Shown in pieces: positions 1 through 13,600 of a DNA stretch of 64,000 nucleotides. The stretch lies in the NCBI GenBank assembly GCA_040954595.2, contig CM082577.2:2728001-2792000 (forward strand). The letters are read 5' to 3'. The translations under genes and the position numbers were made by a program. The notes under the pieces are model-generated. The model did not search any database and was not told where the DNA came from. It saw only the letters and a program-made list of their open reading frames with translations. Source of the stretch: Balanoglossus misakiensis. Lineage: Eukaryota; Hemichordata. The stretch's first letter is position 1; each line of letters begins with the position of its first letter.

Positions 1-1471
1 GGAAATTGACATCGATTGTACTGGGTGACGTACACGAGGCAGAGTCTCTGAGTTTATGCTTCGCAGATTCTGACATCTTCACATCAATCTGAAGTGTTCT
101 GCACTTGACGGCTTCTCTATGCGAGTCCCAATCCAAGCGCGGTTTGGCAGACATGGGTCGCCGCCTGTTCCCCGACGCTGCCACGTCCCTCTCCTTGGCG
201 AATTTGGCCGACTGCGGTCTCTGCCTGACTGCAGGCTTTTTAGGGACATACTCAGCACTGCTGTGGCAATTATACTTGTCATTAGAAAACTTGGCGGCTC
301 TCCTTTCCTGAGTACTGCTGGGCGGCATGTGTTCGTTGGATTCAAGTCTGGCTTTGGCACTCTGCGGCCTCCGCCTGAATCTCTCCGTTGAGCCAGACGC
401 TCGTCCCCACGGCGACGGTGACCGATTCCTCAACAGGTCTGGCTCAAACAGGAGATGTTTCGACGTCCCCGGACGGATTTCAATTTCACTTTCGATTTTC
501 ACTGTCCTTGAAGTTGAACCCCGATCGAGATCAGGATTTGGGGCGACTGGACTTTCTCGCTTTGGCAAGCCATGATGCCTCTGATGCCTGATGTACTCAT
601 TGTCTTCCAGCTGCAGAGTCTGAATATTGGGAGTTGTGGACAGCGACGCCTTGGCACTGAGCGGCCTTGTGTGGAGAGGGTATTTCACTTGGTGAATGTC
701 AGTTTCAGAAGGCTGAAATAGGAGATGTTTGGAGCTTGTTGTGCTTAACTCCTTGGCATAGTTCTGTCCTGCTGCATACTTGATTTGGATTGTTGGCCGG
801 CCTGACGGTGGCTTGCTCAAGACTCCTGCACAACAAATGACAATCATTGCAATCGATCAACAGGTAGTTTGTGTGACTGAGAGTTGTTTACAAAACATGT
901 CTCCAGGCCAAACAGTAATTGCAAAAGGCAACAACAAAATAACCCATTTAACAACGCAGGCCAGCTAAAGGCTAAAAGTATGGTAATGGTAATAGATAAC
1001 TGCGGATCGTGTGATGATATCATATGTCATGTGAATGTTGCCCTTTTCTATTTCAATCATTTGTGTACGAGATCCCCGAGTACAACCAAGACTTTGGCCT
1101 GACCTGGTTCGCTGACGGCATATTTTCTAGTTTGGAAAAGCTAAATTTCCCAAATCGAGAAGCAAACATGTCCAGACAAGGCTTGCGGTTGAAAAAACCT
1201 ACGTTGCCATGACAATGGCGTGCAATGGGCGTGGTCAAAACGTGTTCTGCGGTCAACGATCTTTGTGGTTGTCCCGATCCGATCCCTACACTGGGCTGAG
1301 CAACTCAGCACACTGCTGTTTTGAAATAATGAAGCTTGGCGTGGGATTCATAAATGCAGTGTGTTTGATAATCAGCAAGATGAATACACCACTTCATCGC
1401 AAAGGGAATCTAACAGCAAAAACCTCACCTGTATCCTGAGATGCCCTCTTTTGTGTTTTGTTGTCGGCCAT
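1..1471 (-). CDS. Unrecognised SAK-motif protein, 5' part (runs off the left edge)
   Basis: Two coding exons on the minus strand. Exon 1 is 1471 down to 1429: it starts MADNKTQKRASQDT and ends at a good donor (ACAG|GTGAGG) in phase 1. Exon 2 runs from 825 (acceptor TTGTTGTGCAG) down to position 1 with no stop, about 275 codons, and the phase joins exactly. The protein is basic, Ser/Pro/Arg rich and low in hydrophobics, so probably intrinsically disordered; no signal peptide or membrane segment. A short motif recurs: RPLSAKAS, RPQSAKAR, RPQSAKFA, RPMSAKPR; a second pair is SKHLLFQP and SKHLLFEP. Repeated RPxSAK motifs are seen in some ciliary and microtubule-associated proteins, but that is only a hint. 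The family is not recognised. The gene is divergent from NPLOC4. The end lies outside the window. Confidence 0.72.
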
Positions 1472-1773
1472 TTTTTCAAAGGACAACAAAGTCACGTGAC
1501 TTTAAAAGTAGTTGCGTACTTTTTTTAGTTAAATATATTTGATAAAATTTGTCCTTTTTATAAAATACTCATACTAAAAATGGAAATAAATACTAGAAAT
1601 GGATACTGACTGAGTCGACTGTTAAATTCATTAGAATGTCTCGCCAAATCTCGCGGCCGACACGGGATTCTTCATTTCCAATATGGCAGCCTCCTTGATG
1701 AACGAGTAATTTGCAAATTTAATATAAAATTTGTTGATTTTATGCATTGAAGAGAATCTATTAGAAATCAACG
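1472..1773. promoter_or_regulatory. Bidirectional promoter between the SAK-motif gene and NPLOC4
   Basis: Only 302 bp separate the start codons of two divergent genes, so both promoters must lie here or in the 5' UTRs. A perfect palindrome GTCACGTGAC containing an E-box (CACGTG) is at 1491-1500. A CAATATGGCAGCCTCC stretch near 1678-1694 resembles a YY1-type site near transcription starts. No clear TATA box. Promoter function is inferred from position. Confidence 0.5.
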
Positions 1774-4700
1774 ATGCCTGATCTTATGGTAAGTATTCTG
1801 TGAGTGATTTTGTGTAGTTGTGTGTCGCGGAAGGTTGATTATATCGCAAATTCTCAGCTTATTTCAAGCAAGTGATTTCACAATCATGACAATGATTCAG
1901 GGAAATGGGATCGACTGTGTACTGGATCATGGATGACTGTGTTCAACTGCCAATCGTTGTTTAACAAACTTACTTTTATTGAAGAAAAATAGCATTACGA
2001 TTGAATCTGACAGCCTAGCCTGTAATGAACGGAATCACACTCTCAAAAATACACAACATCAAAAAATATCGACGGCCATATTTCCGCAGTCCAATATTTA
2101 GGACATGAATTACATGTAAACACAGGCATTCGGTATGCGAAAGACCTGTGATCCAACCACTAGGCAATGTTCTTTGGTCATTCATATTGATTGCTCAATT
2201 TTTTTAAACATTTGAGATCAATATTCAGTGATGTTGTAAGCTGTCCCTGTATGCTTGTAATTTTCAGCTCATAAGGATCCAGACTCCAGCTGGCCAGAAG
2301 CGAATTGAAATCCATGCAAGTGAGCGAATTGCCAAGTTGTACACCAAGGTAAATATTTCACTGCCATTGTACACACATCTGACCCAATTTGCTACAGTAG
2401 TGTAGTGAGTCAGACTTAACAATACTCATTGAAACTAGTGCTGGGAACAAAAGCATATGGAACAAAAAATAAGATGGTTTTGAAAAGACAAACCTAAGTT
2501 ACGACATATCAGCTTTGACTGACTTAGTTTTTTCTCCCCCCCCCCCCCCCCCCCCCCCACCCTTTTCTTTTCAATTTCAGGTCGCTGCAACAGCTGGATT
2601 GACAGTCAATGATTTTGACCTCTTTCAAAGAAGAGACAAATCACAGTCCGGAAAGTTGAGCAGCGCGAGTAAGAAGACTCTGGAAAGAGTAGGGATCAGG
2701 TATGTACATGTGCCATTGATGGGGCTGGTAGATTTTTTTTCTCAGACACCAACTCCATCCGATCGACTGGAAACTAACCAGTGAAATATTTCTAACATTT
2801 CTAGACATGGAGACATGTTATACTTGTTCCCTCACCCCGGAGCCGTTGTGGATGCATCATCAGAAGTCATGGACACCACTGATCACTACAGGCCAGACTT
2901 GTCCACCTCAGGCACTTCGGGTGATGCCAGTGCCTATGGATCTGGAGCCGCGGCATCCAGTGATGCGGGCGTAGAAGAGGACAGTGTAGATATGTACATA
3001 GCTAGCTTGGATGGCAAGATAAAGAGGAAAAGAGATGAACAACTGTAAGTCTTTATTCTAACCCCTGCTTATCACTGTAGAGGTCCAAATGTACCATAGT
3101 AAACAATGCATTTGGACCAAACAATGATGGTGAATGGGTTAAACCTTGTTTCAGTCTTGTCAGGCTTCGCCAAGGCTGATTTTTCCATGTACATGTACAT
3201 ATCTCATAGGAGGTTGGCTCTGTACATGTAGGAGTCATTTTCGCCACAATTTTGCTAGAGTTCAAGAAGTATGCAAATATGAAGTCGACTGTCTTAAAGT
3301 CATCAGGTCAATAGTGCTAAAGAAACTTTTGGCAGAAATAATTAGACAGTATCATTGGCCCAGTTGTTTAAACATTTTCGTCTGTCTGTTTGGAACAGAT
3401 GTCGACATGGACCCAGAGGAAAATGTGTCCACTGTGCAGACCTTGAGGTGAGTTCAAAAACAAGTATCTGTTTCTAGTAAATGTCTTTGGTTTTGACATC
3501 CCGAATTCAATGGATAAGTTTTATCTTCAATCATATAATGGAAATCATGATGTTAGTTGAATAATGGAAATCTGTCGATCTGTTACAGCCATACGATGAG
3601 AAGTTTCTGCATGATCACGACCCACCTATCAAACACATGTCATTCCATGCTTACACGAGAAAGCTCACAGGTGGCGTAGACAGGTCAGTGACTGTGATTT
3701 TGACTCATGGTTTTAATACCCCCCCCCCCTCTATGAATACAACAAGCAATGGAGAAGTGCTCTATCCAGATCATAATTTGTGGTACGATCATCTGTGAAC
3801 AACCAACAACATACAGAGCTTGACCTAAATGAAGACTAAAAAGTAACATCCTCATTAATTTTATTTTCAGGGGAAAATTTGCAATGTTGGACGACATCAG
3901 TTGTAAAATCAAATCAGGCTGTTCTGGGCATTTACCTTGGCCTGAAGGAATTTGTACCAAGTGTCAGCCGAGTGCCGTCACTCTCAGTAGACAAGTAAGT
4001 AAAAATCCAAGTGTTTTTTCTAAGTGGCTTGTGGCGTCGCTCCAAATTCTCATCAATGCTTAGATATGTTCTGGGGGAAGTGTGGGCTCCCCACAAGCAA
4101 GCCGTGGTATTCAGAATTGATGTACATAACATTTCTCACATTGGATCTAATAACATCTTGCCTTTTCCCTATTGTATGTTTCCTGCAGCACTATCGCCAC
4201 GTTGACAATGTCATGTTTGAGAACCCGCGACTGTTTGACCGTTTCATCGATTACTGGCGCAAGTCCGGCAACCAGAGAGCTGGCCTCCTGTACGGCCAAT
4301 ACGAATACCACGATGGAGTGCCTTTAGGAATCAAAGCCACTGTATCAGCAATCTACGAACCTCCCCAGGTAGGTATTTGGTTGTGTCTGCTCTCTGAGCT
4401 AGCCTCTTCAATCCACCAGTATGCGCGAATGATATGTACAGTGTGTCAGATATTATAACAGTGGTTTTCAGAAGAATCTTTGTACTATACTGCAGTTATC
4501 CCAGGTGTCCCCATTTTTGCATATTATTGACTGACTACATTGTATAGATTTTCACCTTTTCCCTCTTTCTTCTCTTTTACAGAGCTCTACCCCAAACAGT
4601 ATAGAATTTTTAGATGATCCCCACGCCAGCTCGGTGGATGGAATAGCAAATAAACTAGGCCTTAGAAAGGTAATCTCTCTCCAGAATGCGCACTTGCATT

Positions 4701-7189
4701 GTGTGTGAGGTTTTAAATAACTATGTGTATTTAAAAACCATTGTCTTCATAAAACAATGAGCTTGCGACAATATCTTCACATAGACTGACATTGCCAAAA
4801 TTTGAAATCTTGAAAAGCACTACATTGCATGTACATGTAATAATAGTGTTGTTATTTTCACGTTCTTTTCACCATGGTAAATCATAACGCTCACTTGGCA
4901 CTTTGCAGGTTGGTTGGATATTTACAGACTTAGTTGCAGAAGATCTCAGGTTGGGCACAGTCAAGCATGTTAGGAATATGGTAAGTGATGGGCATAACCC
5001 TGCTAACATCTTGTCATCCTCAATAAACTTCAGCTATCTCCGTCAGTGTAATACTACCATTATTTTTTTATTTTTTTTGGTGCACAAAGCCCAACCCTAA
5101 GACAAGACTGGCAAACATGATTCTAAATGTATATTTTCACTGTGTCCCAGAAAATGTCTTCATTTTGTTTTGTTTTTTCTTTTCAGGATGCCCACTTCCT
5201 GAGTGCCGAGGAGTGCATCATGGCCGGAGATTTTCAGAATCAGCACCCAAACCCTTGTAAACTTTCATCGGATGGCAAGTTTGGATCAAAATTTGTCACA
5301 GTTATCGTCACCGGTGAGTTCTCAGATATCTATGCTCAAATGACTTTCCTTCTGCGATGTTATTCATCCAACGCTTGTTGCCATCAAGAAATAAAACCAA
5401 ATAAATACGAAAACCTTATTGTAATCATGATTGAAGGGCTTAGGACAGTTTTAACATTAAGGGTCTGCTGTGATTCTGCAAACAATGTAAATAGTCCACA
5501 TAAACAATGTTTATCTACATGTACATCAAACTGAGTCTCTACGTTGATTTACGTTCACTCCAGGTGATTCCACCAATCAGATCCACACAGAAGCTTATCA
5601 GGTCTCCAATCAGTGTATGGCATTGGTGCGTGATGATTGCCTTATACCGACCAAAGATGCTCCAGAGCTGGGCTACATCAAAGAGTCCTCAAACGAACAA
5701 TATGTTCCTGATGTTTTCTACATGGTAAGTGGCCACAGCTGGACTACTCCCGAATGTCGAGAGAGAATTCAAAAGTCGTTTACTTGCTCTGCATAATTTA
5801 AGAGAACAATAAGTTCTGTTAAGTGTCATGTTTTGTGTGTCATTAATTATCTTCGTGAAATTTGTTTTGCTGACATTAATTTCTTTTCATTCAAATTTCA
5901 GATGAAAGATTCTTATGGTAATGAAGTTAAGTTACTAGCTAGACCGCTGCCTGTGGAATATCTTATCATTGATGTAAGTGTTGTAGACATTGCCTGAGCA
6001 GAAAGAAAGCTTGGTGTATACCCGACTATTTTTGTCAAATTCTGAGATACATGTATATTGACGTCTCTTATTTTTTTAGTTATATTTCATCACATTGGTA
6101 TATGCAGTATAGTAATTCACATACCTGTTCTCTGTCTCCATCTCTGTTTCTCTCCCTCCCCTCCCCCCCTGCTTATCTCCACAGGTTCCAGCAGCTTTCC
6201 CTCTAGAACCACAGTATACATTTAACGGCAACAAAGAGAAGGACTTTCCAATTGAAAATAGAACAGCCATTGGTGAAATGCAGGTAAGAGATTTCCCCAT
6301 TCAAATATGTGTTTCCACAGTTACAAGTTAATCAGTACGATGTAGTTTTTATCTAAGGACATAGAATATTGTCAATTGAAGATGTCAATTTTTCTTTTCT
6401 GTTTCATTGCATTTCAGAGTTTTGAAACCCTAGTGCAGTATCTACAGTACTTCCCCAAAAGCAAACTCCTGGACGCCATGCGTGATTTCCATTTTCTGGT
6501 CTACGTGGCAAACATGGATATGCTTCCACTCAAGGTAAAAAAAGGGGGGATTACTGTGATCGCTGATTGCGATGGAAAGGAATCTGGAATGTCACTATAA
6601 GTTAGGTTCATACCGTGAATCATTTGGTGATGACGTATTCCCCTGTGCTGTTTGTTCTCAGGACCACATGAACGGACTGCTTGCGGCCGTCAAAGACAAC
6701 GACAACACCCTGATGCAGGAATGGTCGAAGAGTGAACAGTGGGCGACCATTGAACAACTCATCGCTGCACATTCAGGTGGGTTCAGTACGAGACAATGTG
6801 GAGTGTGTGCAAAGAAACCCTCGCTGACATACATGCATGCTTCAATCCAGACAGAGACATACATACATACATACATACATACATACATACATACATACAT
6901 ACATACATACATACATACATACATGTACATCCACACTCACAAACATGTACTATACATTCAGACAGCAAGGTGGACTTACTTATCTGGTGTATTTTTCCTT
7001 TCCACAGGTTCAAGTAGCTCACCAACAGGGGCAAGTTTTATGGGCCTCCCATCAGACACACCGGCTGGGGCCGCGGGCGGGGGCAACAGCGGCTCGGCAG
7101 ACAGCTCGTTATGGACCTGTAAGCATTGTACTTTCATCAACCAACCGGGCAAGAGAGAGTGCGAGATATGTGGCTTGCCCAACCAGTAG
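1774..7189 (+). CDS. NPLOC4: NPL4 homologue (nuclear protein localization protein 4), 17 exons
   Basis: Ubiquitin-binding cofactor of the p97/VCP-UFD1-NPL4 segregase, which extracts and unfolds ubiquitinated proteins in cytosol and nucleus. Exons, all joining in frame: 1774-1788, 2268-2348, 2581-2699, 2805-3044, 3399-3447, 3589-3683, 3871-3994, 4189-4368, 4583-4669, 4909-4980, 5187-5313, 5564-5724, 5902-5973, 6185-6283, 6418-6534, 6662-6776, 7008-7189. Product 644 aa (human about 608). The N-terminal ubiquitin-like (UBXL) domain includes [15 protein letters not shown] and LYLFPHPG; a Ser/Gly/Asp-rich spacer follows at about residues 100-150; zinc-binding segments [12 protein letters not shown] and [21 protein letters not shown] lie at residues 153-230; an MPN-like core starts with [12 protein letters not shown] (residue 242). 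The C-terminal RanBP2-type NZF finger, WTCKHCTF...CEICGLPNQ, ends at the TAG. Exon 1 encodes only MPDLM; the start is chosen because it is in frame with the UBXL domain. Confidence 0.96.
2536..2558. repeat. Poly(C) tract in NPLOC4 intron 2
   Basis: 23 uninterrupted C residues, 22 bp before the exon 3 acceptor. It forms an unusually C-rich extension of the polypyrimidine tract; its length may vary or be misassembled. Confidence 0.9.
6857..6924. repeat. (ACAT)n microsatellite in NPLOC4 intron 16
   Basis: About 17 uninterrupted copies of the tetranucleotide ACAT. It lies between exons 16 and 17 and gives rise to artificial His/Thr/Tyr-rich reading frames that are not genes. Confidence 0.95.
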
Positions 7190-8250
7190 ATGAGTCTGTT
7201 GAACACTCCAAAAGATTTGCCGGGGGAAAAGGGGTACAAAAATTCTGAAGGAAGGCATTTTGTGAGAGAGAAAAAATTGGGATTGACAGTTCGTGTAAAT
7301 ACCATCGCATCTGACTACTAAAGTCTCTGCAAACATACTTTCCACTGAGCTGGGTGCGTTTGTGATTGTATGAACCGGTCCGACAGTGGAAAAACAGTAA
7401 GCTCTGTACTCGACCAATTCAGTAGCCAAGACTGCTACTTGTACAGTTTTTCATCACAAGCCTAGAATATCCTCTCATTGCAAACTTTGCAGTTTTAATA
7501 ACAATTTATGTTTAATCATATCACGGCGGACGTTGTTCTGGTTGTGCTCAAAGACGTGGAAGTCGCCGTTTTCAGAAATGTTTTTGTACTCCGGGTCAGA
7601 GCAGTGATATCATCAAACTCTAGTGTTAATTTTTGGTGGTACGACCATCTTCTAAGTTGTGGAATCAGCTGCTAGAGTTTCAGGATTCTTCAGAACACAC
7701 CTTGGAGGTTTGCATCAAACCCCTAAGACAGTCCCCGTACCACAGTCTTTATATTATCCCTTGTGTGCCCTCACCATCATCCAGAAGTCTTCTTCCAAGC
7801 CCGGTTCAAAGGTTCATTGAGAGAGATGACTTTCAAATGAAAGTAAGTTCTGGTAAAAGACTGCTCTCATGCTGTGCGCAGGCATGGAATGTGTAATTTA
7901 TTTTCGAACACAGGATAAACCGAGTTCTTCCAAACCCCCCACAAACTATTCTCAAAGAACCGACAACATTATTGACAGAAAGCCTCGGTGAGAACGCCCT
8001 CTATGTCTGAAAGAAATCCCGGCAGAGGCTCAATTGAAGAGCGCCCTCACTAAATCAAAGCAAATCCGCATCACAAACTTGTAACTTCTGGTACCTTCAC
8101 TTACTGACCCGGTATAGTTTTTTTCACAAAATGCAAGTTTCTCCCAACCTAATATATTCTGCAATATTTGTGTTCTGCTAGAGAAAACACTTGTGAGTTC
8201 AAATCTCAACAAGTGAAGAGACCCTATAAAAACCTTTTGTAAAAAAAATG
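7190..8250 (+). other. NPLOC4 3' UTR and downstream sequence
   Basis: Sequence after the NPLOC4 stop. It should contain the 3' UTR, but I see no canonical AATAAA that would fix its end. Nothing else is recognised except a short hairpin around 8186-8215 (CACTTGTGAG...CTCAACAAGTG). The 87-codon reading frame at 7633-7896 has no support as a gene. Confidence 0.4.
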
Positions 8251-10596
8251 TTGGCAGGGAATTATAGCAGGAATGTAGTGGTTTAATAGTCGGAGTTCTG
8301 TTGTTTGGACTGAGAAATTCAGGGGAGATATTTTATATGCGCCACATTACGCCATAGACTATGATTATGAAGTGACAGAAGAGAGTTGTATATTTTGAAA
8401 GATAGACGCCACCAATCAAACAGTTGCCATAGTTACCGGTCATTAAAAAAGGTTAAGATTATTGACCCACAATATTGTGGCTGCTTGTCTTGTGTGTCAC
8501 CGAGATCAAGTTTTTGAGGGTTATAAATTTATGCCAAGACTTATGATTCCAGAAAGAAGAGCAAAGGAAATCTGACCTCTGTGAAATGCATGTCCGTTGA
8601 CAATTACATGCACTCAGTGAAAGACCCTTGAATGGACGGAGAAAACTTGAGGGACAAGTGTTTTTTTGTGCAGTGACATATACTAGTAGCCCCTAAAAGC
8701 CACAAAACAGTGACGAAAATGGACAAGTGCACGACACAATCCCGCAGAGACATAATTACTCTTGTTCTGGTAACTGCCATTTGGGTACAGCTTTATTATG
8801 GATAATTGAACCAATCTTGTCCAACGATGCTCAAATCACGGCAATTATCCCTTGCTCAGTTTCCCGAAGAAGAAGCTTAAAGGGCGGTGAGTTATTGAAC
8901 TAATTGCGCTCAAAAAAAGTGCAGCACATGGACGTCATTTTTTATCGAAAATAGAAGGCTGTAATTATTGAAAAACGTGCACGCTCATCAAGTTTTCTTC
9001 AAAAGAGATAAGACAATACCGGCGGGAATTAGTTGGATGGATGGATAAGACCACACCGAGCTTCACTTTGCTTTATAAAGTTCGTACAGACCGTTCAAAT
9101 GGATCACGTTCAGCCCTTGTGCGCAGACTCCGCCCTGATGCCTTCACACAAGCATTTATAAACATTATTTTTTCTATTCACCTACTTGTCATTTATTTGA
9201 TGCGTTACAGCGAGCTTAACTCTCCATGGCTCCGGTTGCAAAGATCATGGTGTCTTGCCCTCTCAATTCTGCTATAATTGACGCCAGCTGCATGCACCTG
9301 TCTGTTTCCCGAGGTCCTCCATTAGACTGAACACTGAGCCAGGTCACAGGTGTGTGGCGTCATGCGACAGGGTCATATGGCATTCTAGTATATGCATTGG
9401 AGATGCCAATGCCAGAAAATGAGGAACATCGCGCAGTTCCCGCAATAGGTTGAACGACCTGAAAATTCGGATAATGTTCCATGAATTTGTCCCTTTCGGC
9501 AAGTCTTGATTGTGTATCATGCCAGTAAGGTATACGCCTACCTATTCCGGACACCAGGTACCACCACTTAAAGTGTTTCAAGACGACATAAACGATTCCC
9601 GCTCGAGACAAATGAAATCCGACGTAAGAGAGTACAGCGAGAATGATGGATCGTCAATATTTTGACGTATTATGAAATTAATGATGATGTTAATATCTCA
9701 GATGTTCATAACTTAGGCTCCCTCGTGATTTCAATCTGTTCAATTTCCTGTCTGCAATTATTTCGGCGGCTATGCAAAGTGAAAGTTGTGTTCTGCGGAT
9801 TGTTTTTCCTCGACTAGGATACAGTATGTCAAAACGAAAGAGGAAACACTATTGATAGGTCCAAAGGACGACAGACAAGACCTTTCCTCTACTATAACCA
9901 GTCTCAGCCAAACAGACTGGACGGGGGCGACGAGTGATGAAGAAAAATAGCAGACAACTGGCAGTGAAAAAACCATCGCAAGCTGTTTACTAAACGAAAA
10001 ATTAGGGGAAAACTTGTCCCTCGGTTTGACCTATAACCGCGCGCACCTTAATTTTTTCAGCAATAACTTTTTTTACCGTGACACCCCTTGAGGAAACGTC
10101 CGTACAGCGCCACCTGAGCCCGAGAATTCTAGTATTAAGATATTGAGAGCAAAACACGAATAATGGTGGAAACGTTCATTAAGCCATATTGTTGTGCCGG
10201 CCATCGTCTGCCATAATTTCTCTTCACGGGGGAGCTACACGCGGCCTCAAAGGTAAAAATTATGCGTGGTGCGCGGAAAACAGGAATTATTGTGATGAAT
10301 TGACCTTGCAACAATATTAGAGGTCAGACTTGGAGCTGAAACGATACCGCAATGATGTTTTCATGAAAGATGAACGACAAAAATTCAAAAGACATTGCCA
10401 ACACGTCATTAATCATTCATATGCATGTCACACCGATGACTGGTTATGTAAACGGTGCGGTGTGGACAGATTCATCTTGTAAATTGCGTCATTCCGCTTT
10501 TGTGTGTGTACAATATCACTGCTGAGCTGTTGCTATGGTTATCGTCGATCCATTACGTGACGTCACGTTCAAGTTACCGTATATGCAGTCTGCTGT

Positions 10597-10639
<43 letters not shown>

Positions 10640-13600
10640 CTACCACCGAAACCACCACCACCACCACCATCATCACCACCACCACTACCATTATCGTCAC
10701 CGTCGTCACATTGGGTGCGGTATCAAAGTAACAGGTTTCAGTTCACGTGTCGTGACCAGGTTTTACGAAAGAGAAAGTCAAACAGATAAAATGATCTATA
10801 TACCTATATCAACATATTCTGCAGGGAATAGAGGGATCAGCCGTTGCCCTTAGAGGCTAGTAGATATTATAGACATGTAAAAACACCTTAGGCTAAGCCA
10901 ATTGTGGGCATTATACAATTAATATTGAATATCATGGGTCCAACCCATGCAAGAATTACCATTTCTTATTGTTATACATTTCTTTTTTAACTAAACACAA
11001 CGACTTTCAATACTGCAATACATATTATAAAGCAAAATCCCATTCCACGCTTTACAAGATGACGTCCCATTATAATCATGAAAGTCGAGAAGTAAAATGG
11101 GATTATTATAAGTCGTTTTGTGAAATGCAGTACAGAATAAAAAGCAGCTGTGTTAAAGCGAAAGGAAGAACTGTTATTTAGTGTGACTCAGACGTCATGT
11201 ATAATTGGTCGAAGATTGCAAAAACACAATTGTATATGTATATAGACCTATGTGAGTATGTATGTATGTAGTCCACATTGCGTCTTATCATAATCAGCCG
11301 GGTGCCCGCCATCACAGTTAGTGTATATCAGTGTACACATAATAGTCTGCTACCTCGCAGTCGTCGTCTGTCACGTGGCTACATCAAACGTGAGTGACCG
11401 CCTCGATCACCGCTCAGGTCTGTATCGACAGTCACAGCTATGGAAGGGGGACAGGCGCGAAAGCGATCGTGGCCACCAGCAGCACGGTGTATCCAAGAGG
11501 CGATATAGGAGAATGCCGCGATCGACGCTCTCCTCCATCTCGGCGCCGCTCCGTTTAACGTGACTGCGAATATAGGGGACTGAATTACACTGCACTGGCA
11601 AACTGATGTGCAATCGGAAGCGTACGGCAGACTAGTAAGCAACTGGGCGGCGTTTTAACCTCACACGGTAAGATCTACCGCTATACGTTCTTATGATATT
11701 GTATTTGCTTTCATTTGACGTAATTACTCAAATAGTAGTGAGCGTGAGATTCGCGAAGTAGACAGACCAAACATACTAGTACATCAGAAATTAACAAACG
11801 ATGGTTTCTCGTCATATTATCACCATTCCATCCACACGCTGTCAGCGCCGCGGTTCTTGTTCACTGCTCACACACACCGATTCCAGAATATTGATAGACC
11901 CACCACTGCTCCAGGTATAATTTCCTCTCGTGTCCCAAGGTCAATGCGTCCTTGCGAACTTGGGAATGGAGAGTGTTGCCATGGAAATGACATCGCGCCC
12001 CGTCACCATCCGGATGTATTTCATTCACTTTGGTTAAAACGGTACAGAAAGGCCTCGTAATTATTTCACATGAACCCTTAAAATTAATCATGGACTGCCT
12101 GGTTGCTAAATGGCTTGAAATGATATCTAATCGATGTTTCAATTTATCTGTCGGTGCGTCTACCCGGCAAAACGATTTTTTTTTTCATTGTCGTGTTTAA
12201 TGGACGGACAATTAGCCCTTACACAAAAAAGAAAGGATGCAATATACAGCAACCGCGACACGAATGCACTTGAGGCCTAGCGAAAGACGGCAGGTATTTT
12301 CAGACGGCTCGGACGAACACCGTAAACGAACGCCCAACTCTACTGGCCAGTCTTCTATTTTTAAAACAGAATATTAAAAACCCTCACTTTTCAAACTGAT
12401 TCGCAAACGCGATGTGGCCATTGCATTGACCTATGGTCTAATGGGGGGAATTGTGATAAATGTGAATTTCGTGACGTCGTGACGTGTGGTGTGTACACTC
12501 CGGTTCGAAAAAAAGGATACAAAAACAAGAGAGAAATTAAGAAGACATTACAGGAAAAGGAACATTTCAAAAATCAAAATTCAGAGTTGCTCAGTAAAAT
12601 AACTAAAAAATGATCGTAAACCTTTCACACGTTGCTTTTCGAAAACCCCACCTTGAACAGCTCACTGGCGTACCCATGGTACCTGCAAATAAACGGGTTC
12701 GGGGGAGGAGGAATCAGTGACGTGTGCAGCGGGCTGGATTGCGACTAGACCCTCGGAACCTGCCATTTGATTGTTCGCGGCTCGCGGCGTTTCGTCGCGG
12801 TCGCCACTCGCGTCATTTCTGCGCAACGGCAGCCTGTCTTCAACATTTATCAAAAAATGCGTCAAACATCTGAGACGCGGTGAAGCTCCACTTAACCCTC
12901 TCGCATATAGTGCTGATTAACCTCAAGCGCCTTCATAAATAGCTTGGCCATAGAAGCTTTACCATGATGTGTATTGAGTGAGTAAGAAATATAACCCGGT
13001 AATCTCATCCACACATTATATTTTCAATGTCTGCACCAGAATCACCTGCATACATTTCAGCAAATAAAAACAGTTTGCTATAATGTAATAACAAGGAATC
13101 ATAAAAAAATAACTTAGAGAGCTGTGTATATATCATTCGCGACGGGAGTTTTTGTGGGGAAAAGGCCGCTTTTATTGCGTTACCAGCTATCATAGGGCTT
13201 CATTGACGGTATACGGTGTGAAAAGTATGTTGAGATGACTCCGGCAAGTGCTTCAACAAGTTTTATCCCTTCGAACTCTTCAAAACAAGTCATAATTTAC
13301 ACAGTAAGGAAACAATAACATTGCCGATTTATCTAAAAGTGTGGAATGTGGCAGAAAATCTCCATTCACAACGCATTTCCCATTTAATTGACCATGTGTA
13401 AATACTCCCAGATGGATATGTACGTATGTAAAATATGTGGCCATGCGTGTGCGTGGCGTTCCCAACCCTGAGGGCCGTATGTTTTCATTGAGAACCGGCT
13501 TCAGTGCACCGCTCCACATACCACTAAATTAGCCGTCAAACCATACTAGAACTATAATAGACTGTTTTCCCGGTTATTTTCAGGGTGCACTGAAATTAAA

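Noticed and set aside
6572-7193. Plus- and minus-strand frames across the ACAT repeat, with long Tyr-Ile-His-Thr or Val-Cys-Met-Tyr runs
   Set aside because: They are translations of the microsatellite in NPLOC4 intron 16; only the exons on either side are coding.
8186-8215. tRNA T-arm-like hairpin (GTGAG TTCAAAT CTCAAC)
   Set aside because: No A box, acceptor or anticodon arm upstream.
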